Made by a program: the position numbers and the translations under genes. From positions 1-60,116 of the forward strand of contig DASRND010000012.1 of the NCBI GenBank assembly GCA_035647615.1: a stretch of DNA of 60,116 nt, in the 5' to 3' direction. Below the pieces are notes generated by a model. It was given only the letters and a program-made list of their open reading frames with translations, was not told the origin of the DNA and made no database searches. Positions 17,258 to 27,645 of this stretch are shown here, piece by piece (position 1 is the first letter of the stretch; the number at the start of each line of letters is the position of its first letter). Origin of the DNA: Bacteroidales bacterium (lineage in GTDB: Bacteria; Bacteroidota; Bacteroidia; Bacteroidales; 4484-276).

Positions 17258-20200
17258 TTAAACTTTAGATTTCCGATAGGCTAAATAAAACAATTGCGGC
17301 AAGACTGTAAGCGAAAGAACGGTACAGATTAAAATACCGCCTACAATCATGATAGCCAAAGGTTTTTGAATTTCTGAACCCATTCCGTTCGAAAGTGCCG
17401 CTGGTAATAATCCCATCGCGCCCATTAAACCAATCATCACAATAGGTCTGATTTTTTCCTTTACACCTAGTGAAATCGCTTCTTTTAAAGGATGACGTCC
17501 CTTGAGTTTCTCATGGATGACGGTGATCAAAATAAGTCCATTAATAGTAGAAACCCCAAAGAGAATTATAAATCCGATTCCTGCGGAAATCCCAAAAATC
17601 GTTCCTGTAACCCATAAGGATATCAAGCCACCAATAAATGCAAATGGCAATGTTAGCGCGGTAATAACGGTGTCCTTCACGTTACCGAAATTCATGTATA
17701 ACAAGAAAATAATCAACAATAAAGAAATAGGGACCACCATCATTAATTGTTTACTGGCGCGTTCCTTACTTTCAAATTCCCCTGCCCACTCGACTTTATT
17801 ATACGACGGAATTTCGACTTCATCTTCTACTTTTTTACGCGCTTCGGCAATGGCACTTCCCAAATCCCGTCCTTCAATACTAAAACCAACCCCAATATAA
17901 CGACTGTTTCCTTCGCGATAGATAAATGCTGGTCCGGTATGGAAATCAATGGTTGAAATCTCTTTCAAAGGCACATGATTTCCATCGACCATTGGCACTA
18001 ATATATTTCCAATGGCCTCTGGCGTTTCACGATGTTGTTTTTGATATCTAATACGTACATCAAACATCCTTTCGCCTTCATAAAAAGTGGTTGCTGCTTG
18101 ACCACCTATTGCCATGGCCAATACGGATTGTGCATCGGCCATCGTAACGCCATATTTTGCCATTTTATGGTCGTGCAATTGAATCCGCAACTCTGGTTGC
18201 CCGATGTTTTCATACACATTCAAGTCCGTTATACCTTCAATATCTTTAATGGCATCAGCCACCTCATGAGCTTTATCTTCCAATTCAAATAAGTCATCGC
18301 CAAAGATTTTAATGACCAGAGAACTTTTAACACCGGCTACATATTCTTCCACGTTATCCTGAATAGGCTGACTAAATCCGAAATTAATTCCTGGATAGGT
18401 CTCAAAATCGTCACGAAGTTCTGCTAATAAATCATCTTTGGAAATATTGCGACTCCAATCATCTTCTGGTATCAATTGGATGTGGAATTCAATATTGAAA
18501 AATCCGGTGGGATCAGTGCCATCATTTGGGCGACCGGTTTGGGTCAAGACGAACTTCACTTCTTCACGTTTTCTGATTTTTTCTTTCATTTCCTTTGCCA
18601 ATTTCACAGACTCGTCCAAATGAATGCTATTTGGTAAAGTGGCACGGACATAAATAGCGCCTTCATTCAATTTTGGCAGAAATTCGGTTCCGTAATAATG
18701 AAACTTAACAGCACAAATAACCAGCAAACCGACAAATAGGTATAAAGTTGCTTTTCCATGTTTATCGGTAAAATTATAAAGCTTAAAAAATTGAACGTTG
18801 AAGAACTTTGAAACCATACTTTCTCTATCATTAATACCATTTTTCAGCAACACCTTACACATGGCTGGCACGTAGGTCAAACTTAAAATCAAAGATCCTA
18901 AAAGTGCATAACCCAAAGTAAAAGCCAAGGGAAAGCCAAGGGTGAGAACATTTTTCCTTCCACTTTTTGGAAAGAAAAAATTGGCATTAAAGCAACAATA
19001 AGAATAAAAAGAGCAAAGAAAATTGGCGTTGAAACTTTACCAACACTTTTTTTAATAATGCCCAATTTGGAAATTTTAGAAAACTTATCCTTTCCTATAA
19101 GTCTCGATTTTACCTGAAGGGAGACGAAAACAGATTCTACAATAACCAATGTGCCTTCCAAGAGCAATCCAAAATCCAGCGCACCCATGGAAATCAAGTT
19201 TGCCGGCAATCCCTGTATTCGCAACATGATGACTGCAAATAGGAAGGATAAAGGAATAACAGTCGCAACAATTAAGGTTGTGCGCCAGTTGTAAAGAAAA
19301 ATAAATACAATCAAGGACACCAAAATAACACCTTCAATCAGGTTTTTTGTAACCGTACTCACAGTAGCATCTACCAATTCTGAACGATCAATAAAAGGAA
19401 CAATCTCCACATTTTTGGGTAAAATTCGGGTATTAAGCTCGTTGATTCTGGTTTTTAAACCTTCAATGACATCTGCAGGGTTTTCCCCTCGCAGCATAAT
19501 AACGATGCCCTGAACCAAATCGTCGTCATCGTCCAAACCTACTTGACCCAATCTGGGTTTAGCGCCGATCACCACTTCGGCCACATGTTTTACCAAAACC
19601 GGTGTGGAACCATTCACTGTAATGAGAATGTTTTCTATATCGTCAAGACTTTCCAACAAACCCACACCTCGAACTGCATAAGCCTGATCACCTCGTTGAA
19701 TCACATCACCTCCAACGTTTATATTGCTTTTTGAAACCGCTTCGTAAACATCCAGTGGCGAGAGATTGTAGTTTTTTAATTCGCTCGGATTGATCTGTAT
19801 TTCATAAATTTTTTCTTCACCACCAAAACTTGCCACATCAGCAACACCAGGAACGGATAACAGCTCACGTTCAATAATCCAATCATGAATGGCCGATATT
19901 TCCTTGATAGGTAAATCACTTTTAACCACATACCTAAAAATTTCACCTGTCGCTCCAGATGGCGGTTCAATTTGGGCGTCACTTCCGTCTGGTAATGGCA
20001 ACCCTTGCAATCGGTTTGCAGCATATTGTTGTGCGTAGAAATCTTCAACATCATCATTAAAAATAACCGTGACTACCGAAAGACCAAATAATGAAGTAGA
20101 GTGCACTTCAGCCTTTTTAGGAATGGTGTTCATCTCTTTAGAAACAGGAAGTGTAATAAACTTCTCTACTTCTTCCGCACTTCTACCTGGCCATTGAGTA

Positions 20201-20358
20201 ATAATACGTGCTCTGGTGTTTGTAACATCAGGAAAGGCTTCAATTGGGATTTTTATGTAATTGATAATTCCCGCAACCAGCAACAAACCGGTGAGAAAAA
20301 ATATAATGGTTGAATTTTTTAATGAAAAACTAACAATACCTTGGACAAACTTCTTCAT
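17258..20358 (-). pseudogene. CusA/CzcA-family RND metal efflux pump, frameshifted
   Basis: The two reading frames 20358-18898 (486 residues, N-terminal half) and 18928-17258 (C-terminal half) form one HME-RND pump of about 1030 residues. The first half has TM1 and the porter segment, and DFGLLLEGTLVIVE in TM4, where family members carry charged relay residues (D-D/E-E). The second half resumes at AFTLGYALLGSLILSLTYVP. Between them an 11-bp unit (AAAGCCAAGGG on the plus strand) occurs twice, at 18921-18931 and 18932-18942. Removing one copy restores a continuous frame. As it stands the pump is cut after TM4 and should not work. It is the last gene of the efflux operon, 9 bp after the adaptor. 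Confidence 0.9.
18921..18942. repeat. 11-bp tandem duplication that breaks the RND gene
   Basis: Two exact head-to-tail copies of AAAGCCAAGGG. The extra 11 bp shifts the minus-strand frame. It is a typical slipped-strand product and is in principle reversible. Confidence 0.9.
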
Positions 20359-20367
20359 AAATGCTAT

Positions 20368-21498
20368 TTATTTTAGGGCTTTCAAATGGTTATAAATCAA
20401 CAAGTGATTTTTTGTGATAATTTGCTCGCCTTCTTCAATACTATTTTCAAAAAAAACTTGAGTGCTATTTTGCACATTTGGAGTAACTTTTCTAATCTCA
20501 ATATCACAATCCGATTTGTAGAGTACTAAAAAATGTTGGTTGTTGTCAAAAATCAATGCATTTACTGGCGCTGCGTTGGCTAGAATTCCATCCTCTTTTT
20601 CTACCGTGACATCTACCCACATTCCAGGCATGAGTTTCCCATCGTAATTATCCATCACGATCCGTGCTTTTAAAACACGTTCGTTGGCATCAAAAACCTG
20701 CGAAATCGTATTGATTTCTCCAAAAAACAGCTCATCCGCATAAGGCAAGGCTTTAATCTCTACGGGCATTCCCTTTTTTACATAAGGAATATTCCCTGCA
20801 TAAATATTGGCAATGATCCATACTTCCTTTAAATCGGAAATCGTAAAAAGAGGTTCACTATCCGCAGAAATTTGCATTCCTGAAGCAATATTTTTACTGA
20901 TAATGGTGCCAGAACTCGGTGCTTTTATTTGAAAAACGCCACATTCACTGCTCGCACTATATAATTTAAGTTGGGCATTTGCATTTTGAAGTTCTGCTTT
21001 AAGAACATCCAAATTACTTTGCGCCTCAATCAAATCCTTTTGCGAGGCTATATGATCGCGATGCATTTCCTGAACAGATTTCAATTCGCGCTCCGCAACA
21101 AGGATTTGGGAATTTAGACTTAATTTTTGTGAACTCAAATTACTTAATTCACTACTCATCATTTCAATAAGCAACTGGCCTTTTTTAACTTCTTCACCTA
21201 AAGTGAAATAGGTTTTCGTGACGACACCACTGACCAAACTCATAAAATGCACCACTTTATCAGGGTTTGGCTCAACTCTGGCGTTTAATAAAATCGATTC
21301 TGAAATAGGGATTCTTTCTACGGGAACTTTTTCTATATCGTCTTTCATAAAGTCATTGAGGCAAAAAGCTCTGTCTGCAACAACTTCATTTTTATTTCCA
21401 TTTTGAGAACAGCTATTGAAAAGAAGCAATCCGAAAATAAAAGCAAGTAGGTTAATGGATTTTTTGAGATACATTTTTTTGAGATTGAATAGGTTCAT
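20368..21498 (-). CDS. Periplasmic adaptor (membrane-fusion) lipoprotein of RND efflux
   Basis: 376 residues with a lipoprotein signal (NLLAFIFGLLLFNSC, modified Cys near 30). The usual adaptor order is visible: beta-barrel strand, lipoyl half (KTYFTLGEEVKKGQLL), a coiled-coil hairpin (about 115-170, SSELSNLSSQKLSLNSQ), second lipoyl half (IKAPSSGTIISKNI) and a C-terminal membrane-proximal domain. It links the inner-membrane RND pump to the TolC channel. The usual start is the first Met or the one at residue 9. It lies 5 bp after the TolC gene and 9 bp before the pump gene. Confidence 0.92.
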   Translation of the reverse strand: MNLFNLKKMYLKKSINLLAFIFGLLLFNSCSQNGNKNEVVADRAFCLNDFMKDDIEKVPVERIPISESILLNARVEPNPDKVVHFMSLVSGVVTKTYFTLGEEVKKGQLLIEMMSSELSNLSSQKLSLNSQILVAERELKSVQEMHRDHIASQKDLIEAQSNLDVLKAELQNANAQLKLYSASSECGVFQIKAPSSGTIISKNIASGMQISADSEPLFTISDLKEVWIIANIYAGNIPYVKKGMPVEIKALPYADELFFGEINTISQVFDANERVLKARIVMDNYDGKLMPGMWVDVTVEKEDGILANAAPVNALIFDNNQHFLVLYKSDCDIEIRKVTPNVQNSTQVFFENSIEEGEQIITKNHLLIYNHLKALK

Positions 21499-21503
21499 GA
21501 TAA

Positions 21504-22835
21504 TTAAAGTTCTTTGCCAACGATATATTGAAGTGTTTCTAAATGAAAATGGATTTCCTTTTTGGATTCGAGGATTATTCTTTTGTTTTCCAAATACGCT
21601 TCCTGAAAGTCTAGATATTGCAACAGACTGATGTTTCGGCTGACAAAATTCTTGCTATAACTTTCGAAAATTTCATCCAAATCATTTTCAAATTCTGGGT
21701 CGATGCTTTCAAAGAATGTCAATGCAGCCGTGAAGTCTTTGTAGATTTGGTCAAATTCGGCTCTAGCTCTTAACCGGACGTTGTCTGAATGCAAACTTGA
21801 ATTTTCGATACCAAATTCTGCATATTTAATTGCGCCTTGATTTCTATTAAAAAAAGGCAAATCAATAGACAAACCAAACCCGAAGAAACTGGGCCAAACG
21901 CCTCCACCACGATCATAAAACGCGTTAAAACTAACATCTGGAATCGCTTCCGACTTTTCATAAATCAAAAGACTTTTAAATTGCTGGGTTTCAAAATCGG
22001 CTAATTTTACATCGGGACGATTTTCGAAAATTTGGTCTTGGAGATTTAATATCTCCATATTTTGAATCTTTAATAGATTTGGTGCAAAGTCTTCTTCCAA
22101 CACAAATAAGTTAGCTTGCCCTTCTAAACTCAAAAGAACTTTTAGATCTTTTTCGGCTTCATTTCTGGCCTTGGACAATTCATTTATTTTTTTGGACAAC
22201 TCGAACTGCAAGGTTTGAAGCCGTATATAATCACCTTTACTGATATGATTGTTTTCAAGTTGCTTTTTATAGGCTTTCAATAAATTCTGAACTTGATCGC
22301 GCTGCTTAAAAAATACGCCGCTATACAGTTGCAAATACTGCAAATCTGTAAGGAGATTTCTAAAGTCGTATTTCAATTGACGTAGAAGTTCTTCAAATTC
22401 CTGTTCAGCCACTTTCACGCCCACTTTCTCGAGGTTCATAAGTTTTTTACGTTTTCCTACAGTAATGATTTGCTGTTCCAACTTTACCGAAAATTGCGTG
22501 TTTTTGGCTGCATTACCAAATACCGGCGGCAAAGGCTCGTCTAAATAAGAAAGTTGCTTTTTGGTTGTCCATAAATTGACATCCTCGAGTGTTAAATTGG
22601 GATTAGGCCAAAGTTTAGCCTGCAAGACCATGGCTTCGGCTTGGTCTATTTTATATTTTTCAGCCAGCAACATGAGGTTTTGTTTTAAAAACAATTCTTC
22701 GTATTGCACTCGGCCCAATTTAAGCGTGTCAATTTGCTGCGTTTGCGCATAAACATTTGAATTAGCTCCAATCATCAAAAATGACAAGGCCATCAAAATG
22801 CGCAATGCGAAAAATCTTCTTATCTGTAAATTCAT
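21504..22835 (-). CDS. TolC-family outer-membrane efflux protein (CusC/CzcC-like)
   Basis: About 443 residues from the Met at 22835, which is followed directly by a signal peptide (NLQIRRFFALRILMALSFLM... ending AQ); the frame stays open 39 bp further upstream but that would bury the signal. Two long helical repeats (about 55-220 and 250-430) match the TolC fold, with PNPNLTLEDVNLW near the start of the first. It forms the outer-membrane channel of a tripartite metal efflux system with the adaptor and RND genes downstream. A gap of about 100 bp separates it from the kinase gene, so it may have its own promoter. Confidence 0.9.
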   Translation of the reverse strand: MNLQIRRFFALRILMALSFLMIGANSNVYAQTQQIDTLKLGRVQYEELFLKQNLMLLAEKYKIDQAEAMVLQAKLWPNPNLTLEDVNLWTTKKQLSYLDEPLPPVFGNAAKNTQFSVKLEQQIITVGKRKKLMNLEKVGVKVAEQEFEELLRQLKYDFRNLLTDLQYLQLYSGVFFKQRDQVQNLLKAYKKQLENNHISKGDYIRLQTLQFELSKKINELSKARNEAEKDLKVLLSLEGQANLFVLEEDFAPNLLKIQNMEILNLQDQIFENRPDVKLADFETQQFKSLLIYEKSEAIPDVSFNAFYDRGGGVWPSFFGFGLSIDLPFFNRNQGAIKYAEFGIENSSLHSDNVRLRARAEFDQIYKDFTAALTFFESIDPEFENDLDEIFESYSKNFVSRNISLLQYLDFQEAYLENKRIILESKKEIHFHLETLQYIVGKEL

Positions 22836-22933
22836 TTTTCTGTCTTTCAATTCCTTGATTGCAAAAGACTTCAAAACGACCTTAAAAAGACCTTAAAACG
22901 AATAAAGTTTAACTTAATGAACCTTACAAAAAG

Positions 22934-24310
22934 TTAATTATGTGGTAATGGGAAGATGACTGTAAAAGTGTTCAGGCTCATATTGTCATTATGATAAGAG
23001 ATGCTACCGCGATGTTGTGAGATAATTTTATTGACAAAAACGAGTCCCAGACCAAAACCAGATTTGCCTTGGCTGTTCTTGCCTCTGAAGAAATGTTGGA
23101 AGAGGAATTTTTGTTCTTCAGGCATTATGATTGGCCCTTGATTTATAAAATGAATTTGGAGTTGTTTTTTGTCGGTAATAATATGGATTCTACCTTCTTT
23201 ATTAGAACTATAGTGTATTGAATTAAGCATCAGGTTCATAAAAACGGCCTTTAACAACCGTTCAGAACCTTCTATGGTCAATAAACGCTCGTTGTCTGTG
23301 TCGCCCAAATATTTTAGTGAAAATTCGAAATCAGGATACAACAGTGAAAGCTCGTCAATGGTATCAAAAATCAATTCATCGACACGAATATCAATTTGTT
23401 CAATGCTTTGGCCTGCATCAGTTTTTGAAAGTTCCAATAATAGATTGATGATTTCGCTTAAGCCTTTGGTATCTTCCTTTTGATGATTGATTTGTAATTT
23501 CAAACGTTCCAAATCCGTTTCCTTTTCCATACGTTCAAAATTGGAAACCAAGATTGCAATCGGCGTTTTCAACTCATGCGAAATATGATTGATGGCATGT
23601 TTTTGAAAGGAAACCGCCTCTTTCATCCGCTTCATCAAATTGTTGAACTGTTCGGCCAAAACGACAATTTCATTTTCAGTACGCTTAATTTCGAAAGGAA
23701 TATAGAGCGTGTCAAAATCGTAATTGGAAATCTTATTGGTAATGTCCACAATAGGTTTCGCAATAATTCTAGAAAGATAATATGCGATTAAAATAATGAC
23801 GAGTGAAATACCTAAAAAAGTAACTATTAAAACATAGCGTAAAAAATCAAGTTTAGAATAACCAGATTCGTCATAAGCTTTATTGATGCCATAATAGGTG
23901 TTGTTATTATATTTGACATACACGCCAACCACATCATACAAATCGTCTTTCGTTTCCAACCACGGATGCGCTATAGTGAGGACATTCAAAATGTTTGTCG
24001 CGTCTTCATCAAGAATGGGCAAATCGTCAATACTGGAATATATTAATTTTTTGGAATAGTCAAAAATCAGCAGCTTTTCGTCATAAAACTCATTGATACT
24101 GATGCGATCCATGGCTTGGATAATGGATTTGTCCGCCTGTTTTATTTCGGTTAAAAACTTGATGGTGGAAGTAATTTTTTGCTTCTGTTTCTGTTGAAAA
24201 TCCTCTTCCCTATATTCATAAAAAAGCGTGTAAATAAAAAACAGGGTAACGCCCAACAAACTTATGATGGTGACTGAAAAATAAAGCAATATTTTCCTTC
24301 TTATGCTCAT
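22934..24310 (-). CDS. Membrane sensor histidine kinase (CusS-like)
   Basis: 458 residues: TM1 at about 8-30, a periplasmic sensor domain (about 32-157), TM2 at about 158-182, HAMP (about 183-235), phospho-acceptor HELKTP with His near 245, and an ATPase domain with an N-box (NLMLNSIHYSS) and GKSGFGLGLVFV. It should phosphorylate the response regulator encoded just upstream; start and regulator stop overlap as TGATG. The adjacent efflux genes indicate a metal-ion signal. The sensor domain is not recognisable as a known metal-binding one. Confidence 0.93.
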   Translation of the reverse strand: MSIRRKILLYFSVTIISLLGVTLFFIYTLFYEYREEDFQQKQKQKITSTIKFLTEIKQADKSIIQAMDRISINEFYDEKLLIFDYSKKLIYSSIDDLPILDEDATNILNVLTIAHPWLETKDDLYDVVGVYVKYNNNTYYGINKAYDESGYSKLDFLRYVLIVTFLGISLVIILIAYYLSRIIAKPIVDITNKISNYDFDTLYIPFEIKRTENEIVVLAEQFNNLMKRMKEAVSFQKHAINHISHELKTPIAILVSNFERMEKETDLERLKLQINHQKEDTKGLSEIINLLLELSKTDAGQSIEQIDIRVDELIFDTIDELSLLYPDFEFSLKYLGDTDNERLLTIEGSERLLKAVFMNLMLNSIHYSSNKEGRIHIITDKKQLQIHFINQGPIIMPEEQKFLFQHFFRGKNSQGKSGFGLGLVFVNKIISQHRGSISYHNDNMSLNTFTVIFPLPHN

Positions 24311-25023
24311 CAGTCTTCAAAATAATAACCGTAACCGATTTTAGTTTTAATGGATTCTTTACCAAAAGGGCGATCGATTTTATTGCGCAAAAAATTGATA
24401 TACACCTCGATCGTATTGGTATTGGCGTCAAAATACTTGCCCCAAATCTCCTGTACCAAATGCTGCTTGGATACAATTTCACCTTTAGATTCCAAGAGTT
24501 TTAAAAGAATTTGATATTCTCTCGGCGTCAAAACAATATCATTGCCTTGTCGGCTTACTTTTTTTAAGCTTGTATTTATCTGTAAATCGCCGGCAATAAT
24601 TAGATTGGTTTTTTGAGCGTTGTCAATCGTGTTATGACTTCTTTTTATTAATGAATTGATTTTCAAAATTAGCTCACGCATGTAAAAAGGCTTGGTAATA
24701 TAATCGTCAGCGCCCATTTCGTAACCTTCCACCTTATCTTCAAGTTCAGAGAACGCCGAAATCATCAAAATAGGTGTGGACGTGTTGTGCGCCCTGAAAT
24801 CTCTTGCCAATTCATAACCATTTTTCCCCGGTAAGTTAATATCAAGCAAAATACAATCAAATTGAGATTTTTTCAGAATTCTTTCCGCCAGAAGTCCGTC
24901 ATAGACCGTTTCTACATCCATATTTTCTGCCGTAAGAGCTTCTTTCAAATTCCTATTCAGTTCTGGATCATCTTCTATGATAAGTATTTTTTTCACTTGA
25001 ACAATTATTTTAAGACAGAGCAA
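24310..25023 (-). CDS. OmpR/CusR-family response regulator
   Basis: A receiver domain (acidic pair in IIEDDPELN, phospho-Asp in CILLDINLPGKNG, switch Lys in YITKPF) is followed by a winged-helix DNA-binding domain (LTPREYQILLKLLESKG, RNKIDRPF). The ORF starts at an ATG at 25023, but a GTG at 24996 begins VKKILIIEDDP, the usual start for this family, and is equally likely. The downstream kinase overlaps its stop. It probably activates the TolC-adaptor-pump genes in response to metal. Confidence 0.93.
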   Translation of the reverse strand: MLCLKIIVQVKKILIIEDDPELNRNLKEALTAENMDVETVYDGLLAERILKKSQFDCILLDINLPGKNGYELARDFRAHNTSTPILMISAFSELEDKVEGYEMGADDYITKPFYMRELILKINSLIKRSHNTIDNAQKTNLIIAGDLQINTSLKKVSRQGNDIVLTPREYQILLKLLESKGEIVSKQHLVQEIWGKYFDANTNTIEVYINFLRNKIDRPFGKESIKTKIGYGYYFED

Positions 25024-25083
25024 AATTAAGTAATTTAAAGTTGTTGGCTAAATTAAATGGAGGAAGGAACTTTTAATCATTAA

Positions 25084-25208
25084 CCTGCTTTTTTTAATCG
25101 TGTAACTTCATTCCATCAACAGGCACAGCCTGTAAGAATAGAATGGACGAGGTACAACCTCGCCCAAACACGACGGCGCGGACGGTCTTGCACTTTGCGC
25201 CACGCGCC
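25084..25208 (+). repeat. ~125-bp direct repeat, copy B (right edge of metal island)
   Basis: Same orientation as copy A at 12891 and clearly homologous over nearly its whole length. The hairpin segments are CAGGC-ACA-GCCTG and a GAGGT...ACCTC stem; several stem changes relative to copy A keep the pairing. It ends just upstream of the TonB receptor's promoter. Confidence 0.8.
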
Positions 25209-25237
25209 TTGCTTTTCTTCCACCAGCCAGCATTTAC

Positions 25238-25245
25238 TATCTTTG
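25238..25245 (+). promoter_or_regulatory. Putative -7 element of the TonB receptor operon
   Basis: TATCTTTG, a full TAnnTTTG match, 26 bp before the ATG at 25271. A -33 box at proper spacing is not evident. Confidence 0.55.
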
Positions 25246-25270
25246 TTTTTCAAAAAAGAAAAAATCGAAA

Positions 25271-27628
25271 ATGCTTCGTCTATCAAGCCTTCTTCCTATA
25301 CTTTTCTTATCGATGTGTTTTTTCTGCCCTCCGAGAGTGCAGGCACAGATGGCTGCTTTATCGGGGCGGATTTTGCTTGCCGACGCACAAACTCCCGCAA
25401 AGGGTGCAAAAATTACACTTGCTCCCGGCAACCACAAAGCCACCACCAATGAAAAAGGTTTTTACAAATTTGACCAGTTGCCTGCCGGCGAATACCAGCT
25501 TACGGCTGTGCTGGACGAATATCAAAATCTGGTTCGTCAGGTCACCCTGCGCGCCGATGAGGTGATGAAAATCAATTTGGAATTACAACCAAAGCCGGTG
25601 CTCCTCGAAAGTGTCGAAATAACTGCTTCTCCCTTTGGCTGCCAGCCATTTCTTACCGATGTGGTGAGCCGTGAGAAGATAGAACGCATGCCGGGACGCG
25701 ACGTGGGCGATATTTTGCGCAGCCAGCCCAACGTTAGCGGTATTCGCAAAGGCGGCAGCAATATCGATCCGGTGGTGCGGGGTTTGAAATTCAGCCAGCT
25801 CAACGTGCAAACCAATACCGGGCAAAAGATCGAAGGCGGCTGCCCCAACCGGATGGATCCCGCTGCTTCTCATATCGACATCAACGACGTGACCCGCATC
25901 GAAATCCTGAAAGGCCCTTATGCGCTGCGCTATGGGCCCAACTTCGGTGCGGTACTCAACCTGATAACCGAAAAAGCCCGCCCTTATGAAATATGGCAGC
26001 TGCACGCCCGCGCCATAAAAGGTTGGGAAAGCAACCCGGGCGGAACCAAAGAACATGTAACGCTGCAAGGTGGTAACGAAAACATATTTTTTGCCCTTTC
26101 GGGAAATCGCCACGACTATGGCAACTACACGGCAGGAAACGGAGAGCTGGTTCCTTCGTCGTTTTTCAAATACAGCTTTTCCGGTGAGGTGGGCTTTGTT
26201 CCCGCAAAGCATCATGAGGTGCGGCTTGCCTATCGAAACTCGCAGGGACGCGATGTGAGGTTTCCTTCGCTACCCATGGACGAACGCAGCGACAACACGC
26301 AGCTCTATTCGGCTACCTATCGATACACCAACAGCGAATCGCGCGTGCAAAGTATCGACGCCCGCCTTTACCGCTCCGCAGTAAATCACGAAATGGACAA
26401 CAAATGGCGCCCTTTTTCCGATACTGTGGTGGCCGTTTCCACGGTAGATGCCCTGAACCAGGGTGGCCGCATAGATGTTGGTATCCGACAGAAAAACGCC
26501 AGACTTCACGTGGGATTGGATTATGAAAACATCCACAAAGATGGTGAGCGAATCAAATGGTTGATACAACAGCCCAACCTGCCGGTGAAAACCGAAGATT
26601 TATGGAAAAATGCTGCCATCAGCAATTTGGGGTTCTTCGGAGAATATCAGCGTCAGCAGGCAGCTTCTTTAGATTTGGTACTTTCGGCGCGGCTGGATAT
26701 AAACCATGCCGGCAGCGATGCGATGGTGCTTCGCAACATGATGGGCGGCGAGATGTACCGCAACGACAACACCAGCTCCGACTTTGTGAATATGAGCCTG
26801 AGTGGCGGCATATCTTACAAAATCAGCAGCGGGCTGACTATGGATTTTGCGCTGGGACGCGGCGTGCGCAATCCCGACATGGTGGAACGATTTATCATCC
26901 TGCTGCCGGTGGGCTACGACAACTACGACTATCTCGGCAATCCGCAATTGGCCCCAGAAAAAAACCATCAGGCGGAAGCGACATTTTCATTGACACACGA
27001 ACGATCAGGTAACTTCAGAATCAGTGGCTTTTATTCTTACATCACCAGCTACATCACAGGTGTAAGGATGCCGCCGGCGCAGGTGATGCCACAAACAGCA
27101 GGCGTAGTTGGCGTAAAGCAATTCCAAAACATCGACCTGGCGCACATGTACGGATTTGAATTTACATGGACTTCGCCGCAGCAATGCCCGGTTAACATCA
27201 ATCTCTCGGCGGCATACACGGTAGGTTTAAATCCTGAAGCAACACACTATATTGTGGAAAATGGACAGGTGGTTACCACCGAAATCGTAAAAAATGATCC
27301 GTTGCCGGAGATACCGCCTTTTGAAACAAACCTGCGCCTGGACTATCCGTTGCTCAACAACCGGCTCACACCAGAACTTCACCTTAGATGGGCTGCTGCA
27401 CAAAACCGGATTTCGCAGGCCTATGACGAACAAAAAACTCCGTCGTTTTTTATTACCAACTTCAGCGTAAGCTATCAAATAATCGAAATGCTTTCGGCAT
27501 CAGCCGGAGTGAGCAATTTATTTGATACCGCCTGTTACGAGCATCTCAACCGCCGCATCATCGGCTCGAAGGCAGCGCTTTATGAGCCTGGCCGCAATTT
27601 TTATCTTAATATCATCCTGACCTTGTAA
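25271..27628 (+). CDS. TonB-dependent receptor, OprC-like (putative copper receptor)
   Basis: 785 residues: a signal peptide (about 1-26), a carboxypeptidase-regulatory-like beta domain (about 28-105), a plug domain (about 110-230) and a 22-strand barrel ending LNIILTL with the C-terminal aromatic-poor strand. In the plug the loop GGCPNRMDPAASHI carries Cys191 and Met195 as CxxxM. In the copper receptor OprC of Pseudomonas a CxxxM pair in the plug holds the metal, so copper is a reasonable substrate here. The downstream MbnP-family gene supports that. Other siderophore-like substrates are not excluded. It is the first gene of a three-gene operon. Confidence 0.85.
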   Translation: MLRLSSLLPILFLSMCFFCPPRVQAQMAALSGRILLADAQTPAKGAKITLAPGNHKATTNEKGFYKFDQLPAGEYQLTAVLDEYQNLVRQVTLRADEVMKINLELQPKPVLLESVEITASPFGCQPFLTDVVSREKIERMPGRDVGDILRSQPNVSGIRKGGSNIDPVVRGLKFSQLNVQTNTGQKIEGGCPNRMDPAASHIDINDVTRIEILKGPYALRYGPNFGAVLNLITEKARPYEIWQLHARAIKGWESNPGGTKEHVTLQGGNENIFFALSGNRHDYGNYTAGNGELVPSSFFKYSFSGEVGFVPAKHHEVRLAYRNSQGRDVRFPSLPMDERSDNTQLYSATYRYTNSESRVQSIDARLYRSAVNHEMDNKWRPFSDTVVAVSTVDALNQGGRIDVGIRQKNARLHVGLDYENIHKDGERIKWLIQQPNLPVKTEDLWKNAAISNLGFFGEYQRQQAASLDLVLSARLDINHAGSDAMVLRNMMGGEMYRNDNTSSDFVNMSLSGGISYKISSGLTMDFALGRGVRNPDMVERFIILLPVGYDNYDYLGNPQLAPEKNHQAEATFSLTHERSGNFRISGFYSYITSYITGVRMPPAQVMPQTAGVVGVKQFQNIDLAHMYGFEFTWTSPQQCPVNINLSAAYTVGLNPEATHYIVENGQVVTTEIVKNDPLPEIPPFETNLRLDYPLLNNRLTPELHLRWAAAQNRISQAYDEQKTPSFFITNFSVSYQIIEMLSASAGVSNLFDTACYEHLNRRIIGSKAALYEPGRNFYLNIILTL

Positions 27629-27645
27629 TTTGAAATTTTGTAATA

